DNA from: Candidatus Neomarinimicrobiota bacterium
GTDB taxonomy: Bacteria > Fidelibacterota > UBA8477 > JABMPR01
Length of the DNA: 40,675 bases
Assembly (NCBI GenBank): GCA_034716895.1
Contig: JAYEKW010000085.1
Coordinates: 1-40,675 of the forward strand
Reading direction: 5' to 3'
Shown here: piece by piece, positions 6,968-14,534 of the stretch
Layout: each line of letters begins with the position of its first letter
How positions within the stretch are numbered: the stretch's first letter is position 1
Notes under the pieces: generated by a model
The model's database searches: none
What the model saw: the letters and a program-made list of their open reading frames with translations, nothing else
What the model was told of the DNA's origin: nothing
Program-made: the position numbers and the translations under genes

Positions 6968-8742
6968 AGCACCCTCCCCAGATCCTGCAACAGGGTTTGG
7001 GTTACATCTATCCATTCTGAGGCAGATCTCTGGACAGCTCCCGGTGCAAAGCGATCCATGGTCAGCCCCTCAAGAAATGCTTCCGTTTCAGCAATGATCG
7101 TTTCATTAAGACCCTTATCCCTAAGTAGATTGGTCAAGCCGGAAGTATCCACTGCATTTTCAGCGATATCCAGGCGAGCACCAATGTATCCGATGATAAC
7201 CTGGTGCAAGAGGGCTCGCAATTCTTCAGAATCATCTGACAATCGTTGCGCCAGTTTCAGCTTTTTACGCGCCTGGGTCAACGCTTTCACGCTTCGACGC
7301 AAACTGGTGTTCCCCTGAAGCTGGCGGGTTCGGTATTCATATCCAAATACACCCATTAAAGCTAGAATACCCATAACATGAATGCTCCAATAGCTCACAG
7401 AAAATGGAGCAGCCTGGGGTTTGCTAAATTTGGTGTCTGCTGCCTTGATATAGCGGATGTCATCCTGCATCAACTCAACTTCTTCCCGGCTATACCCTGA
7501 AGTAACAACAGGTTGATTCCCCTGGGCATCATAGACTGTCATCTTGATCCAGCCACTGCTCTTGGTGATATATTTCTGTGCATTCAGATCAAAATATGTG
7601 AATTCAATGGGATCAATGACCACTTTTCCAGGTTCTCTTGGCACAAGCAGGTAGGTTGATCTTTTTTCACCGCTGTGTTTCAGACCCCGAATCGCAATAG
7701 ACTCTGTTCGCTCAGGTTTAAAGATATCGACTCCATCAGGTACCTGGGGTTCGGGCAATTTTAATGATTTGAAGTTGCCTGATCCTTTTAAGGTGATACT
7801 TAACCCCACAGCATCGTGCACAAAAACGGCATTTGTATCCAGATTCGCTTTTATCTGAAATTTGCCAACAGCTCCACTGAAGTTAGCTGGTCTTGGCTCT
7901 GGCAGGCTTTTCACTTTGATCCTGACCGGATTGGATAAAAAATTCTTGGTGGCCTTGCGAGTGCTGTTGAAAAAGGGATCATTGAACATACGTCGATTAC
8001 GCTGGTTCGATTGTACTTCGATCTCCAATTCTGTTCTGAGCGGATCGATAAGCAAATCTCCTGATCGTGTTGGATAGTATAACACATGTTTCAGTACAGC
8101 AGTATTATAGCGAACTCCATCGATTATTTCAGAGACAAGCCTGGGTTGCGATGCTTGTGGGATCTCTTCTGCCCAGAATCCTACGGCATCTGGCAGTTTA
8201 TCCACTTGATAGTTATAAACACCAACCTTCGTGAAAAGCTTATATTTAACACTAACCGGCTCACCGATATAAACACTGTACTTGGACGGGATCGCTTTCA
8301 GAAAGACACTTTTCTGGGATTTGACAGGCTTTGAAGTTGAACGACGAGCACGAACGATCTCAAGCTTTAAAGTCTGAGTTTGATAGGTTTGCTTACCTAG
8401 AAATACTTTGAGGGATGGGATGGTGACCTGGCCTGGTTCAAGCGCGACAAAGGTATAACTCAATGACTTTTTACTGCTCATCTTACCATTGATGTAACTA
8501 TAATTTGAAGACTGCATTGGGCCTGATAATAGAGCCAATTTGTTAATATCCGGCAATCTGATCTGCGGCATGACTTCACTGCCTTCAACTTCGATGGTCA
8601 AAGTGACTGATTCCTGTACCAGGACCTGTTTGGCATCAATGCTTGCAGTTATGCGGGGAGCTGCCAGACTCTGGCCGATCAGGATCATCATGAACACAAC
8701 AAGCCATTTGGAAGGGTTCGGCACGCTACCAGTCTTTCTCAT
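6964..8742 (-). CDS. batD: BatD: oxygen-tolerance / aerotolerance protein
   Basis: A 592-residue BatD-family protein. Signal sequence about 13-28 (WLVVFMMILIGQSLA). The ectodomain opens with the typical ITASIDAKQVLVQESVTL and holds three Ig-like beta segments, with TYTFVALEPGQVTIPSL-like and YPTRSGDLLIDPL boundary phrases and YLLVPREPGKVVIDPIEFTY near 360. One membrane helix follows (SIHVMGILALMGVFGYEY, about 450-470), then a cytoplasmic helical tail rich in Lys/Arg and Glu (ALTQARKKLKLAQRLSDDSE). This matches the family: big periplasmic part, one C-terminal helix, short cytoplasmic tail. The start overlaps batC by 17 nt and the stop overlaps batE by 4 nt. Confidence 0.9.
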   Translation of the reverse strand: MRKTGSVPNPSKWLVVFMMILIGQSLAAPRITASIDAKQVLVQESVTLTIEVEGSEVMPQIRLPDINKLALLSGPMQSSNYSYINGKMSSKKSLSYTFVALEPGQVTIPSLKVFLGKQTYQTQTLKLEIVRARRSTSKPVKSQKSVFLKAIPSKYSVYIGEPVSVKYKLFTKVGVYNYQVDKLPDAVGFWAEEIPQASQPRLVSEIIDGVRYNTAVLKHVLYYPTRSGDLLIDPLRTELEIEVQSNQRNRRMFNDPFFNSTRKATKNFLSNPVRIKVKSLPEPRPANFSGAVGKFQIKANLDTNAVFVHDAVGLSITLKGSGNFKSLKLPEPQVPDGVDIFKPERTESIAIRGLKHSGEKRSTYLLVPREPGKVVIDPIEFTYFDLNAQKYITKSSGWIKMTVYDAQGNQPVVTSGYSREEVELMQDDIRYIKAADTKFSKPQAAPFSVSYWSIHVMGILALMGVFGYEYRTRQLQGNTSLRRSVKALTQARKKLKLAQRLSDDSEELRALLHQVIIGYIGARLDIAENAVDTSGLTNLLRDKGLNETIIAETEAFLEGLTMDRFAPGAVQRSASEWIDVTQTLLQDLGRVL

Positions 8743-9499
8743 TATCCTGTCCTGATGTTTTCAGCCGGATCTGCTCACGCATATTTTCGGTTTCCCGATC
8801 CTTTAGTGCATCCAATAATTGTTGAGCATTCAAAAGTGCCTCCTGATCAGGTTCAACTTCACTATCTTGTGGTTCCTGTTGCTGCTCAGACTCTTCCTGA
8901 TCCCCCTCAGAATTTTGCTGCTCATTTTCCTCTGGTTCATCCTGTTCCTGTTGATCTTGCTCTTGTTGATCCTGCTTTTCCTGGTCGTCATTCTGATCTT
9001 TTGATTGAGAATCTTGATCTTGTTGCTGCTCCTGGTTCTCCTGTTGATCCTGATCAGATTGCTGCTCTTGAGGTGGCGGTGGTGGCATGTGGTTCAGCAA
9101 TTCGAGATTGGCTTTGGCATCAATATCCCCAGGTCGCAAACGCAGTGCCTGCCTGTAGAATTCCTTAGCCCGATCCACATCCTGCTTATGCAGCCATGAG
9201 TTTCCAAGATTATAGTAAATATCAGCCAAAGCATCACGATCCTGCACACTCAAAGCCTGTTCATAGGCACTGATGGCCTCATCCAACTGACCCAGTTTAA
9301 ACTGAGCATTGCCCTGGTTGTAATGGATCCCTTTGAGATCAGGATGCTCTTTCAATAATTTATCCCAGGCTTCAATAGCAGTTTCATATTGTTCTGTTTC
9401 AAAAGCATTTGCTGCTTTGTTTTGTCCCAGTACAGGGCTTGTAGAAAAAGAAATAATGACAAGGATTGACGAAACCGCAAATAGTAATTTAAAAATCAT
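8726..9499 (-). CDS. batC: BatC: TPR protein with Gln/Glu/Asp-rich tail
   Basis: A 257-residue protein from the ATG at 9499 (a TTG lies one codon earlier). Signal peptide about 1-26 (LLFAVSSILVIISFSTSPVLG). Three TPR units span about 29-135: AFETEQYETAIEAWDKLL, YNQGNAQFKLGQLDEAISAY and YYNLGNSWLHKQDVDRAKEF. A short PPPPP run leads into about 75 residues made almost entirely of Q, D, E, S and N (QEQQSDQDQQENQEQQQDQ and onward), then an amphipathic helix ending NEKDW. TPR plus low-complexity acidic tail is the BatC hallmark. It is a periplasmic or surface partner of BatA/B/D/E by family knowledge. A dispersed repeat sits between it and batB, a break in an otherwise overlapping operon. Confidence 0.85.
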   Translation of the reverse strand: MIFKLLFAVSSILVIISFSTSPVLGQNKAANAFETEQYETAIEAWDKLLKEHPDLKGIHYNQGNAQFKLGQLDEAISAYEQALSVQDRDALADIYYNLGNSWLHKQDVDRAKEFYRQALRLRPGDIDAKANLELLNHMPPPPPQEQQSDQDQQENQEQQQDQDSQSKDQNDDQEKQDQQEQDQQEQDEPEENEQQNSEGDQEESEQQQEPQDSEVEPDQEALLNAQQLLDALKDRETENMREQIRLKTSGQDNEKDW

Positions 9500-9584
9500 C
9501 AAATACGCCCTAACTCATTTGATATTAACCACATAACGCAAATACTCCTAAATCCATAAATATCAATACTCTGCGCCTCTGCGT

Positions 9585-9648
9585 GCTCTGCCTGCCCGCA
9601 CGAAGTTATACGCAGGCGGGCGAGAGGTACTTTTTGCGAGGCCGTCAA
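9585..9648. repeat. Inverted-repeat element copy A (between batB and batC)
   Basis: This 64-bp block is the reverse complement of 12421-12484 with only two mismatches. It contains an internal imperfect palindrome: GCCTGCCCGCA and TGCGGGC-type arms around CGAAGTTATA. On its left it continues into GCGCCTCTGCGTGCTCTG, a phrase of the CGCAGAG family. The copy lies in the roughly 195-nt gap between batB (upstream on the minus strand) and batC. Similar extragenic palindromes are usually mobilised in trans or act on transcript ends; neither is proven here. Confidence 0.85.
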
Positions 9649-9698
9649 GGATTGAGAATACTAAGGGCATTTTATTGGGTGTTGTACTTAATGAGCGA

Positions 9699-10745
9699 CT
9701 AATCACGAATATAATCCCCCTGCCAATTCCGATCTGTTCCATGCAGGTCTGTGATAAAAAGATCCAGAACCAGGAAGAGCAGAGCCAACCAGACAAACCA
9801 GTGATACTGCTCTTTAAAATTTGTAAATTCGTGACGACTGAATTCTTTTTGCTCCATTCCGAGGATATCCTGGTAGATCTCATCAAGACTGGCTGCTGCT
9901 GTGTTAAGATGCACAAACCGTCCACCGGTACTCATACTGATAGTTTGCAGTGTTTCAGTATACAGTCGTGTAGTAACTACTTCACCGGTGTTGGTTTTAC
10001 GATATCCCTTTAATTTTCCACGGTCATCATACAATGGGATGGGCGTTCCCGAGAAAGAACCAATACCAGCAGTATGAATGATCACGTTCTCAGTATTAGC
10101 CCGTTCCAGGACTGCTTCAAGCTGACCTTCATGATCCTCACCATCAGAAATAACGATCATGGCCCGGTGTTGCTTATCCGATTGATCAAAGGCACTCAGG
10201 CCTACTTCAAGGGCATTTTCGAAGGAGGTCCCCTGTACTCCGATCAAAGATTCATCAGAAATATCCAGAAACATCTCAAAAGCCGAATAATCCAGGGTAA
10301 GGGGTGTTTGTAGATGAGCCTGACCAGCAAAGACCACCAGAGCAATTCGATCTCCCCGTAATTCTTTGAGTAATTTTCTCAATTCAAAGCGTGCCTTCTC
10401 AAGACGATCCGGTTTAATATCCTGAGCCCGCATGGAATTTGAAACATCCAACAGGATCACGATATCAACACCTTCACGATGGATCTCAGTCAATTCATCA
10501 GAGAATTTTGGTCCCCAGACAGCCAATAAGATTAACAGGATCGACAGAAACCTGAGTAGATCCTTGAGACGACGCTTCCTGGTGCTCACGCTGTGTGAGA
10601 GCTGTTCGATGAGCGCTGGATCTCCTGCTCGATCAATGACCCTCCTTCTGACCAACCGCGTCCATATCCCGATCATAATAAGCAACGGAATTATGGACCA
10701 CAATATCCACTGCATTAATATGGGGAAGGTTTCGAACCGAATCAT
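9699..10745 (-). CDS. batB: BatB: membrane-anchored von Willebrand factor A protein
   Basis: A 348-residue protein with two N-terminal helices (about 10-29 and 62-77), a vWA domain (about 92-285) and a C-terminal helix (WFVWLALLFLVLDLFI, about 317-332). The metal-ion-dependent adhesion site is intact: D100-V-S102-N-S104, the threonine region TPLTLDY, and ISDGEDHEG. This order is standard for BatA/BatB pairs. The domain should face the periplasm or cytoplasm according to the odd number of helices; the family is usually modelled as periplasmic. The ATG overlaps the batA stop (TGATG). Confidence 0.9.
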   Translation of the reverse strand: MIRFETFPILMQWILWSIIPLLIMIGIWTRLVRRRVIDRAGDPALIEQLSHSVSTRKRRLKDLLRFLSILLILLAVWGPKFSDELTEIHREGVDIVILLDVSNSMRAQDIKPDRLEKARFELRKLLKELRGDRIALVVFAGQAHLQTPLTLDYSAFEMFLDISDESLIGVQGTSFENALEVGLSAFDQSDKQHRAMIVISDGEDHEGQLEAVLERANTENVIIHTAGIGSFSGTPIPLYDDRGKLKGYRKTNTGEVVTTRLYTETLQTISMSTGGRFVHLNTAAASLDEIYQDILGMEQKEFSRHEFTNFKEQYHWFVWLALLFLVLDLFITDLHGTDRNWQGDYIRD

Positions 10746-11737
10746 CAGGGGAATCTCCTGAAAATACTGCGTTCAAGCACATATTCCAAAACGAGCAGTG
10801 CCAGTGCCAGCAGGAGCGGGTAGAAAAACAGTTCGGCGTGTTGAACATATTCTCGGACGCTATACTTGGTGGTCTCCATCTCAGAGATCTCCTGATAGAC
10901 CGCCGCCAGGCTTTTTTCATCTGTGGCCCGGAAAAATTGTCCTCCAGTAATATCAGCAATGCGGGTCAGGGTCTCCTCATCCACATCCACTTTCACCTGA
11001 ACTTGTCGCACACCAATAACGGTTTGCACGGGCATGGCAGCAGTACCCCTTTTACCTGCTCCGATGGTATAAATACGAATACCAAAATCCCGGGCTAGTT
11101 CTGAAGTTGTGATGGGATCCAGTTCACCAGCATTGTTCCTGCCATCTGAAAGCAGCACGATGACCTTGCTCTTTGCATCAGACTCTCTCAAACGATTGAT
11201 AGCACCCGCCAAAGCCATCCCGATAGCAGTGCCATCGAACTTCTCGTTTACGATCGCAATATCACCAATAAACTCATTTAGCCGATTCAGGTCAGTGGTC
11301 AAGGGACATTGCATGAAACTTTCACGAGCAAAGACATTAAGACCGATACGATCATTCTGTCTCTGAGTCACAAAGGTTTGAGCCACTTTTTTAACTGCTT
11401 CAAGGCGATTCGGTTTGAAATCCATGGCTTTCATAGAACCAGAGATATCGATGACCAGCATAATATCAATACCTTCAGCATTCATCTCCTGCAAAGCATT
11501 GCGTTCCTGGGGTCGCATAAGCGCCAGGATCAGGGCACTCAAGGTCAATAATCTCAGACCAAAAAGCACATGCTTGCGCCACATTCCTGTGCTGGATGAG
11601 AGTCCCTCAAATAAATAAAATGATGAAAATCGCAATGTACCGAAGCGTTTCCGACTCCAGAGAACATACACGGCCAGCAGGATCGGGATAAGGATGAACA
11701 ACCATATTAACCCAGGATGTTGAAACGCAATAATCAC
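10745..11737 (-). CDS. batA: BatA: membrane-anchored von Willebrand factor A protein
   Basis: From the GTG at 11737 the protein is 330 residues and starts VIIAFQHPGLIWLFILIPIL, the normal BatA beginning; GAGAGG lies just upstream. A further GTG at 11782 gives 15 extra residues without a ribosome binding site, so I chose the shorter form. Helices at about 8-27 and 58-75 precede a vWA domain with an intact metal site (D97-I-S99-G-S101 and LSDGRNNAGELDP). A C-terminal helix (LFFYPLLLALALLVLEYVLE) follows. It is the first gene of the bat cluster, with a 430-nt leader region containing a large palindrome. Partner of BatB by family knowledge. Confidence 0.9.
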   Translation of the reverse strand: MIIAFQHPGLIWLFILIPILLAVYVLWSRKRFGTLRFSSFYLFEGLSSSTGMWRKHVLFGLRLLTLSALILALMRPQERNALQEMNAEGIDIMLVIDISGSMKAMDFKPNRLEAVKKVAQTFVTQRQNDRIGLNVFARESFMQCPLTTDLNRLNEFIGDIAIVNEKFDGTAIGMALAGAINRLRESDAKSKVIVLLSDGRNNAGELDPITTSELARDFGIRIYTIGAGKRGTAAMPVQTVIGVRQVQVKVDVDEETLTRIADITGGQFFRATDEKSLAAVYQEISEMETTKYSVREYVQHAELFFYPLLLALALLVLEYVLERSIFRRFP

Positions 11738-12145
11738 TTTACCTCTCACCGTTAGTGCAGGGACCAACCATTTGATCGACACTTAGATCATGAGTTATAC
11801 CAATAGCATCTCTAAAGTGCACTATAAATTCAAATGATTTTTTCATTTATCAAGCTTCAAGTTTTTAGCATAGCCCTAGCTATGGTAGGAACTTTAAGTG
11901 CAGAAAAATGGAAAAAGCTGAAGAAGTTAAGGTGCAGGTTGGAGGTGCACTTGGTATTATAATCATTTGATAATTCATTGTTTCCATTTGATCATCTGCG
12001 GTCTGGTATTTTTTTTGTATCCAAACCTCTGGATCATTTACTTCAATCCAGGCTGAGGGACTTGTTTACCACCCAAGTCCGGCCATAAATATTAATCGAA
12101 TTTTGTAGAACAGGAGACGTCAACAGTTTCTGGACGTCAGATCTT
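11738..12145. other. Intergenic region between tatA and batA
   Basis: No gene is visible. It contains the motif TTATACCAAT at 11795-11804, the large imperfect palindrome at 11837-11917, the repeated word GTGCAC (11816-11821 and 11954-11959 area), the word CAAATGATT and its near inverse at either side, and GACGTC-11 nt-GACGTC near 12116-12138. A batA promoter probably lies here, but I cannot single out convincing -35 and -10 hexamers. Confidence 0.5.
11837..11917. repeat. Large imperfect palindrome upstream of batA
   Basis: The left arm (TTTTTTCATTTATCAAGCTT, then CAAGTTTTTAGCATAGC) and the reverse complement of the right arm (TTTTTCCATTTTTCTGCACTT, given as TTTTTCCATTTTTCTG then CACTTAAAGTTCCTACCATAGC) align over about 38 positions with most bases matching. 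The centre is CATAGC-CCTA-GCTATG, a perfect 6-bp arm pair. On either strand it would form a long imperfect hairpin. It may be an extragenic palindromic element or a transcription boundary between tatA and batA. Confidence 0.6.
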
Positions 12146-12171
12146 ATACCAATTATAATTCCAAATGGTAT
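12146..12171 (-). terminator. Weak hairpin at the tatA stop (TTATACCAATT family)
   Basis: ATACCA (12146-12151) and TGGTAT (12166-12171) pair around an AT-rich loop and touch the tatA stop codon. There is no strong U-tract, so calling it a terminator is tentative. The left half contains TTATACCAATT, a motif also near gene ends at 3872, 11795 and 30743. Confidence 0.3.
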
Positions 12172-12389
12172 TAGTCCTGTTTATTATCTTCCTGCTTGGT
12201 GTCAGTCTTTGGTTCAGCAGGGGTTTTTCCTGCTTTCTCGATCTCATCCGTGATGCCACTTAAAGCACCCTTAAACTCACGAATACCTTTCCCTAGTCCT
12301 TTTGCCATTTCAGGCAGGCGTTTAGCACCAAAAAAGACCAGAATAAACAGAATGATTATTAGCCATTCCCAGCCACCTGGTAAACCCAT
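12171..12389 (-). CDS. tatA: Twin-arginine translocase subunit TatA/TatE
   Basis: A 72-residue TatA-type protein. After the short MGLPGGWEWL start comes one membrane helix (IIILFILVFF), the conserved FG hinge (F-G-A-K-R-L-P-E), and an amphipathic helix (MAKGLGKGIREFKGAL). The acidic, low-complexity tail is normal. TatA polymerises to let folded proteins cross the inner membrane; TatB and TatC are not in the window. GGGAG lies 6 nt before the ATG. In FCB genomes a single TatA often serves both TatA and TatB roles, so its exact subtype is open. It lies downstream of DUF4321 across a 260-nt gap with an inverted repeat. Confidence 0.93.
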   Translation of the reverse strand: MGLPGGWEWLIIILFILVFFGAKRLPEMAKGLGKGIREFKGALSGITDEIEKAGKTPAEPKTDTKQEDNKQD

Positions 12390-12420
12390 GGATTACTCCC
12401 TTATCATTTTCTACTTAATA

Positions 12421-12484
12421 TTGACGCCCTCGCAAAAAGTCCCTCTCGCCCGCCTGCGTATAACTTCGTGCGGGCAGGCAGAGC
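12421..12484. repeat. Inverted-repeat element copy B (upstream of tatA)
   Basis: Reverse-complement partner of 9585-9648, 62 of 64 bases identical. The core palindrome GCCCGCCTGCG / TGCGGGCAGGC encloses TATAACTTCG. To its right, GAGCGCGCAGAGCG continues the CGCAGAG-type similarity of the other copy for some 20 nt. The remaining 150 nt up to the DUF4321 gene is AT-rich and holds nothing I recognise. Confidence 0.85.
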
Positions 12485-12649
12485 GCGCAGAGCGTTGTAT
12501 TGAGTTCATCGAAATGACGCAAAGTGTTGATTATTATAAACATACGCCATATTTCCGTAACCTATTATAATTATTGTTGTTAAGTCGTTTTTCATGTTTT
12601 TTCAAATACTTTTTGCGGTTCCGCCAATATTTATAATTTACAATTATTC

Positions 12650-12934
12650 TTAAACACGATAGTATCTCAACAGGTAGTATGCAGCACCCATACCTACTAT
12701 GCCCATAAAATTAACTTTAATAGTGAAACCAAACGTGATGGAAAAGATCCTTAGATCGAGAACGAATGGTTCTGCCAATCCAAATTTAGCTGAATCAAAA
12801 GCCAGGACAAAAAAGTCACGAACGACACTTTCTGGAAGCAATGCTGCGGCAACATCACCCAGCACGGTACCAATGATAGCACCACTAAAGATCATGAGTA
12901 CAATTATCTTAACATTTCGACGTCTCGGATCCAT
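12650..12934 (-). CDS. DUF4321-family small membrane protein
   Basis: A 94-residue protein starting at the ATG at 12934, which shares its A with the TGA of pssA (TGATG). Two membrane segments are clear: IIVLMIFSGAIIGTVLGDVA near the start and IKVNFMGIVGMGAAYYLL at the end. The middle segment LDLRIFSITFGFTIKVNF carries the family pattern. Function is unknown for DUF4321; it often sits near phospholipid or division genes. Coupling to psd and pssA suggests an envelope role. Confidence 0.75.
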   Translation of the reverse strand: MDPRRRNVKIIVLMIFSGAIIGTVLGDVAAALLPESVVRDFFVLAFDSAKFGLAEPFVLDLRIFSITFGFTIKVNFMGIVGMGAAYYLLRYYRV

Positions 12935-13725
12935 CAAAGCACCTCAATACCATCTTCTGCGTCACGACGGCTTTTGGTCCACTTGAAGAGGCTAATCAGG
13001 ATCATAACAACAGCCAGTGGAAATAGTAAAAATCCTTTACTGCCAAAAACCAGAATCATCATCAAAAGGGCTGAAATGAGCCCCCATTTTTCTTTTCCAG
13101 TTCCCCTCAAGCTCATTTTGGGGGATTTTGCAAAAGGAATCTTTGAAAGCATGAGACTGGAAATAATCATAATAAATGGCAGCACAATGCGGGCATCGCC
13201 ACCTGGCAATTTCGGTGTCCAGTTGAATATGGGATACTCATGGATCTGACTGAAAAATAGCCAGATACCAACTATGGTAAGAGCCATTAATGGGGTTGGA
13301 ATTCCGTAGAAACCCACTTTTTGCTCACTATCTGCCTCCAAGTTAAATTTGGCCAGGCGGATGGAGCCGAGCATGAGCGGCATAAAGGCGTAAAAACCTC
13401 CAAGCAGTTGTCCCAGGGGCTCAGCCCAGACCATATATACAAATATGGAAGGTGCCAGACAAAATGTAATAATATCAGCAAGCGAATCGAATTGGATTCC
13501 AAAATCAGATGTACTGTCAAGGGCTCTGGCTATTTTGCCATCGAAACCATCAAATATACCACCAAAGATGATAAACCAGGCAGCCCAGAAATAATCACCA
13601 TTGAATGAGGATATGATGGACATAAACCCCAGAAACATATTAAAGATGGTAAGCGAATTCGGGATAAACCGACGTCGGGGATTCTCTTTCAAGGGCTGAC
13701 GTCTTCGGGTTGTTTTTTCAGGCAT
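12934..13725 (-). CDS. pssA: CDP-diacylglycerol--serine O-phosphatidyltransferase
   Basis: About 263 residues from the ATG at 13725; a TTG two codons earlier would overlap the psd stop, but GGA 7 nt before the ATG favours the latter. The CDP-alcohol phosphotransferase signature is complete: D62-G-x2-A-R-x8-G-x3-D-x3-D within GFDGKIARALDSTSDFGIQF and DSLAD. Several hydrophobic helices surround it. It makes phosphatidylserine from CDP-diacylglycerol and serine at the inner membrane. It directly follows psd, whose product decarboxylates phosphatidylserine to phosphatidylethanolamine, so the two steps are co-expressed. The N-terminus is unusually basic (TTRRRQ, NPRRRF). Confidence 0.93.
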   Translation of the reverse strand: MPEKTTRRRQPLKENPRRRFIPNSLTIFNMFLGFMSIISSFNGDYFWAAWFIIFGGIFDGFDGKIARALDSTSDFGIQFDSLADIITFCLAPSIFVYMVWAEPLGQLLGGFYAFMPLMLGSIRLAKFNLEADSEQKVGFYGIPTPLMALTIVGIWLFFSQIHEYPIFNWTPKLPGGDARIVLPFIMIISSLMLSKIPFAKSPKMSLRGTGKEKWGLISALLMMILVFGSKGFLLFPLAVVMILISLFKWTKSRRDAEDGIEVL

Positions 13726-13727
13726 TT

Positions 13728-14366
13728 TCAATCCATTTGGGCCAGTACGGTTAGACCACCACGTACGGGTTCCTTTAGTTCAATTAAAACTTTCGCAGAG
13801 TGTGGAATGATGACATCCATACGGCTGCCGAATTTGATCATGCCATAACGCTCACCTTGAGCGACTTGATCTCCTTCGCGTAGATAATTGATGATCCTGC
13901 GCGCCAAGGCACCGGCAATTTGGGAAAACTTCACTTTCATAAGATCGTTTTCCATTCCCACAATACTCTGTTCATTCACTTCAGAGGCATCCTCTGCAAA
14001 GGCAGCTTTAAAGGCGCCATATTTATAATTCACAAATGCAACCCTACCACTAATAGGAACCCGATTGATATGCACATTCAGGGGTGACAGAAACATCGTG
14101 ATCTTCCATGCTTCACCCACATAATCATCGGCTACTTCTTTGATCTCAACAATGACCCCATCTCCCGGGCTGAGGATATGTTTGGGATTCTGTTGAACCT
14201 CGCGCTCAGGATCACGGAAAAAGTAAAGTGTAAAAAGCAGCAGTAAGCCACTGACCATTGAGGGAAGCTTCCAGTATAGTGAGCCACCCGTAAAAAAGGA
14301 GATCGAAGTCAGAACAATAGTAAGTCCTAAAATGATCGCAATATTTATATATCCTTCTCTAGCCAT
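13728..14366 (-). CDS. psd: Phosphatidylserine decarboxylase (short type)
   Basis: From the ATG at 14366 (MAREGYINIA) the protein is 212 residues, the size of the short Psd group. Two hydrophobic helices (IAIILGLTIVLTSISFF, VSGLLLLFTLYFF) precede FRDPERE and SPGDGVIVEI. NVHINRVPISGRV is typical. The self-cleavage site that creates the pyruvoyl cofactor is G180-S181 in KFGSRMDV, giving a beta chain and a short alpha chain. A longer frame to 14531 would add 55 residues encoded by C-rich repeat DNA (NPQPLPPPTP...), which I consider non-coding. The spacing from AAGGAA to the ATG is long (about 14 nt). First gene of psd-pssA-DUF4321. Confidence 0.92.
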   Translation of the reverse strand: MAREGYINIAIILGLTIVLTSISFFTGGSLYWKLPSMVSGLLLLFTLYFFRDPEREVQQNPKHILSPGDGVIVEIKEVADDYVGEAWKITMFLSPLNVHINRVPISGRVAFVNYKYGAFKAAFAEDASEVNEQSIVGMENDLMKVKFSQIAGALARRIINYLREGDQVAQGERYGMIKFGSRMDVIIPHSAKVLIELKEPVRGGLTVLAQMD

Positions 14367-14452
14367 AAGTGTTTTTTGGGTTCCTTTCTTATAAACCGAG
14401 CCAAGATAAGCGGGAGTGCTCCAGATTGAAACACGCTTTTGTGGTTTGGAGG

Positions 14453-14503
14453 GTTGAAAGTTTGAAAGTTTGGGGGTTGGGGGGGGTAGGGGTTGGGGGT
14501 TGA
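14453..14503. repeat. G-rich low-complexity repeat with four G-tracts
   Basis: The plus strand reads GTTGAAAGTTTGAAAGTTT and then, from 14472 to 14499, G5-TT-G8-TA-G4-TT-G5. Four G-runs of at least four bases separated by 2-nt loops satisfy the usual G-quadruplex pattern. It lies between the protease stop (14535) and the psd start (14366), with the G-rich strand as template for psd transcription. Confidence 0.8.
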
Positions 14504-14534
14504 GACAAAGCGTTTTTACTACCAAGTCCATCGC

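Noticed and set aside
8819-9199. Plus-strand frames rich in Leu/Ile that look like a small multi-pass membrane protein
   Set aside because: They are the antisense of the Gln/Glu/Asp-codon run of batC; complementary codons give Leu/Ile/Val automatically. No ribosome binding site.
9601-9614. Similarity of CGAAGTTATACG to half of a loxP arm
   Set aside because: Only about 10 nt match, no second arm or spacer of the right size, and the stretch is the loop of a larger palindrome.
12196-12570. 124-codon plus-strand frame across tatA and the inverted repeat
   Set aside because: Antisense to tatA for most of its length, then runs through repeat DNA.
14367-14531. N-terminal extension of psd by 55 codons
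   Set aside because: Encoded by C-rich tandem repeat DNA; the normal protein begins at the ATG at 14366.
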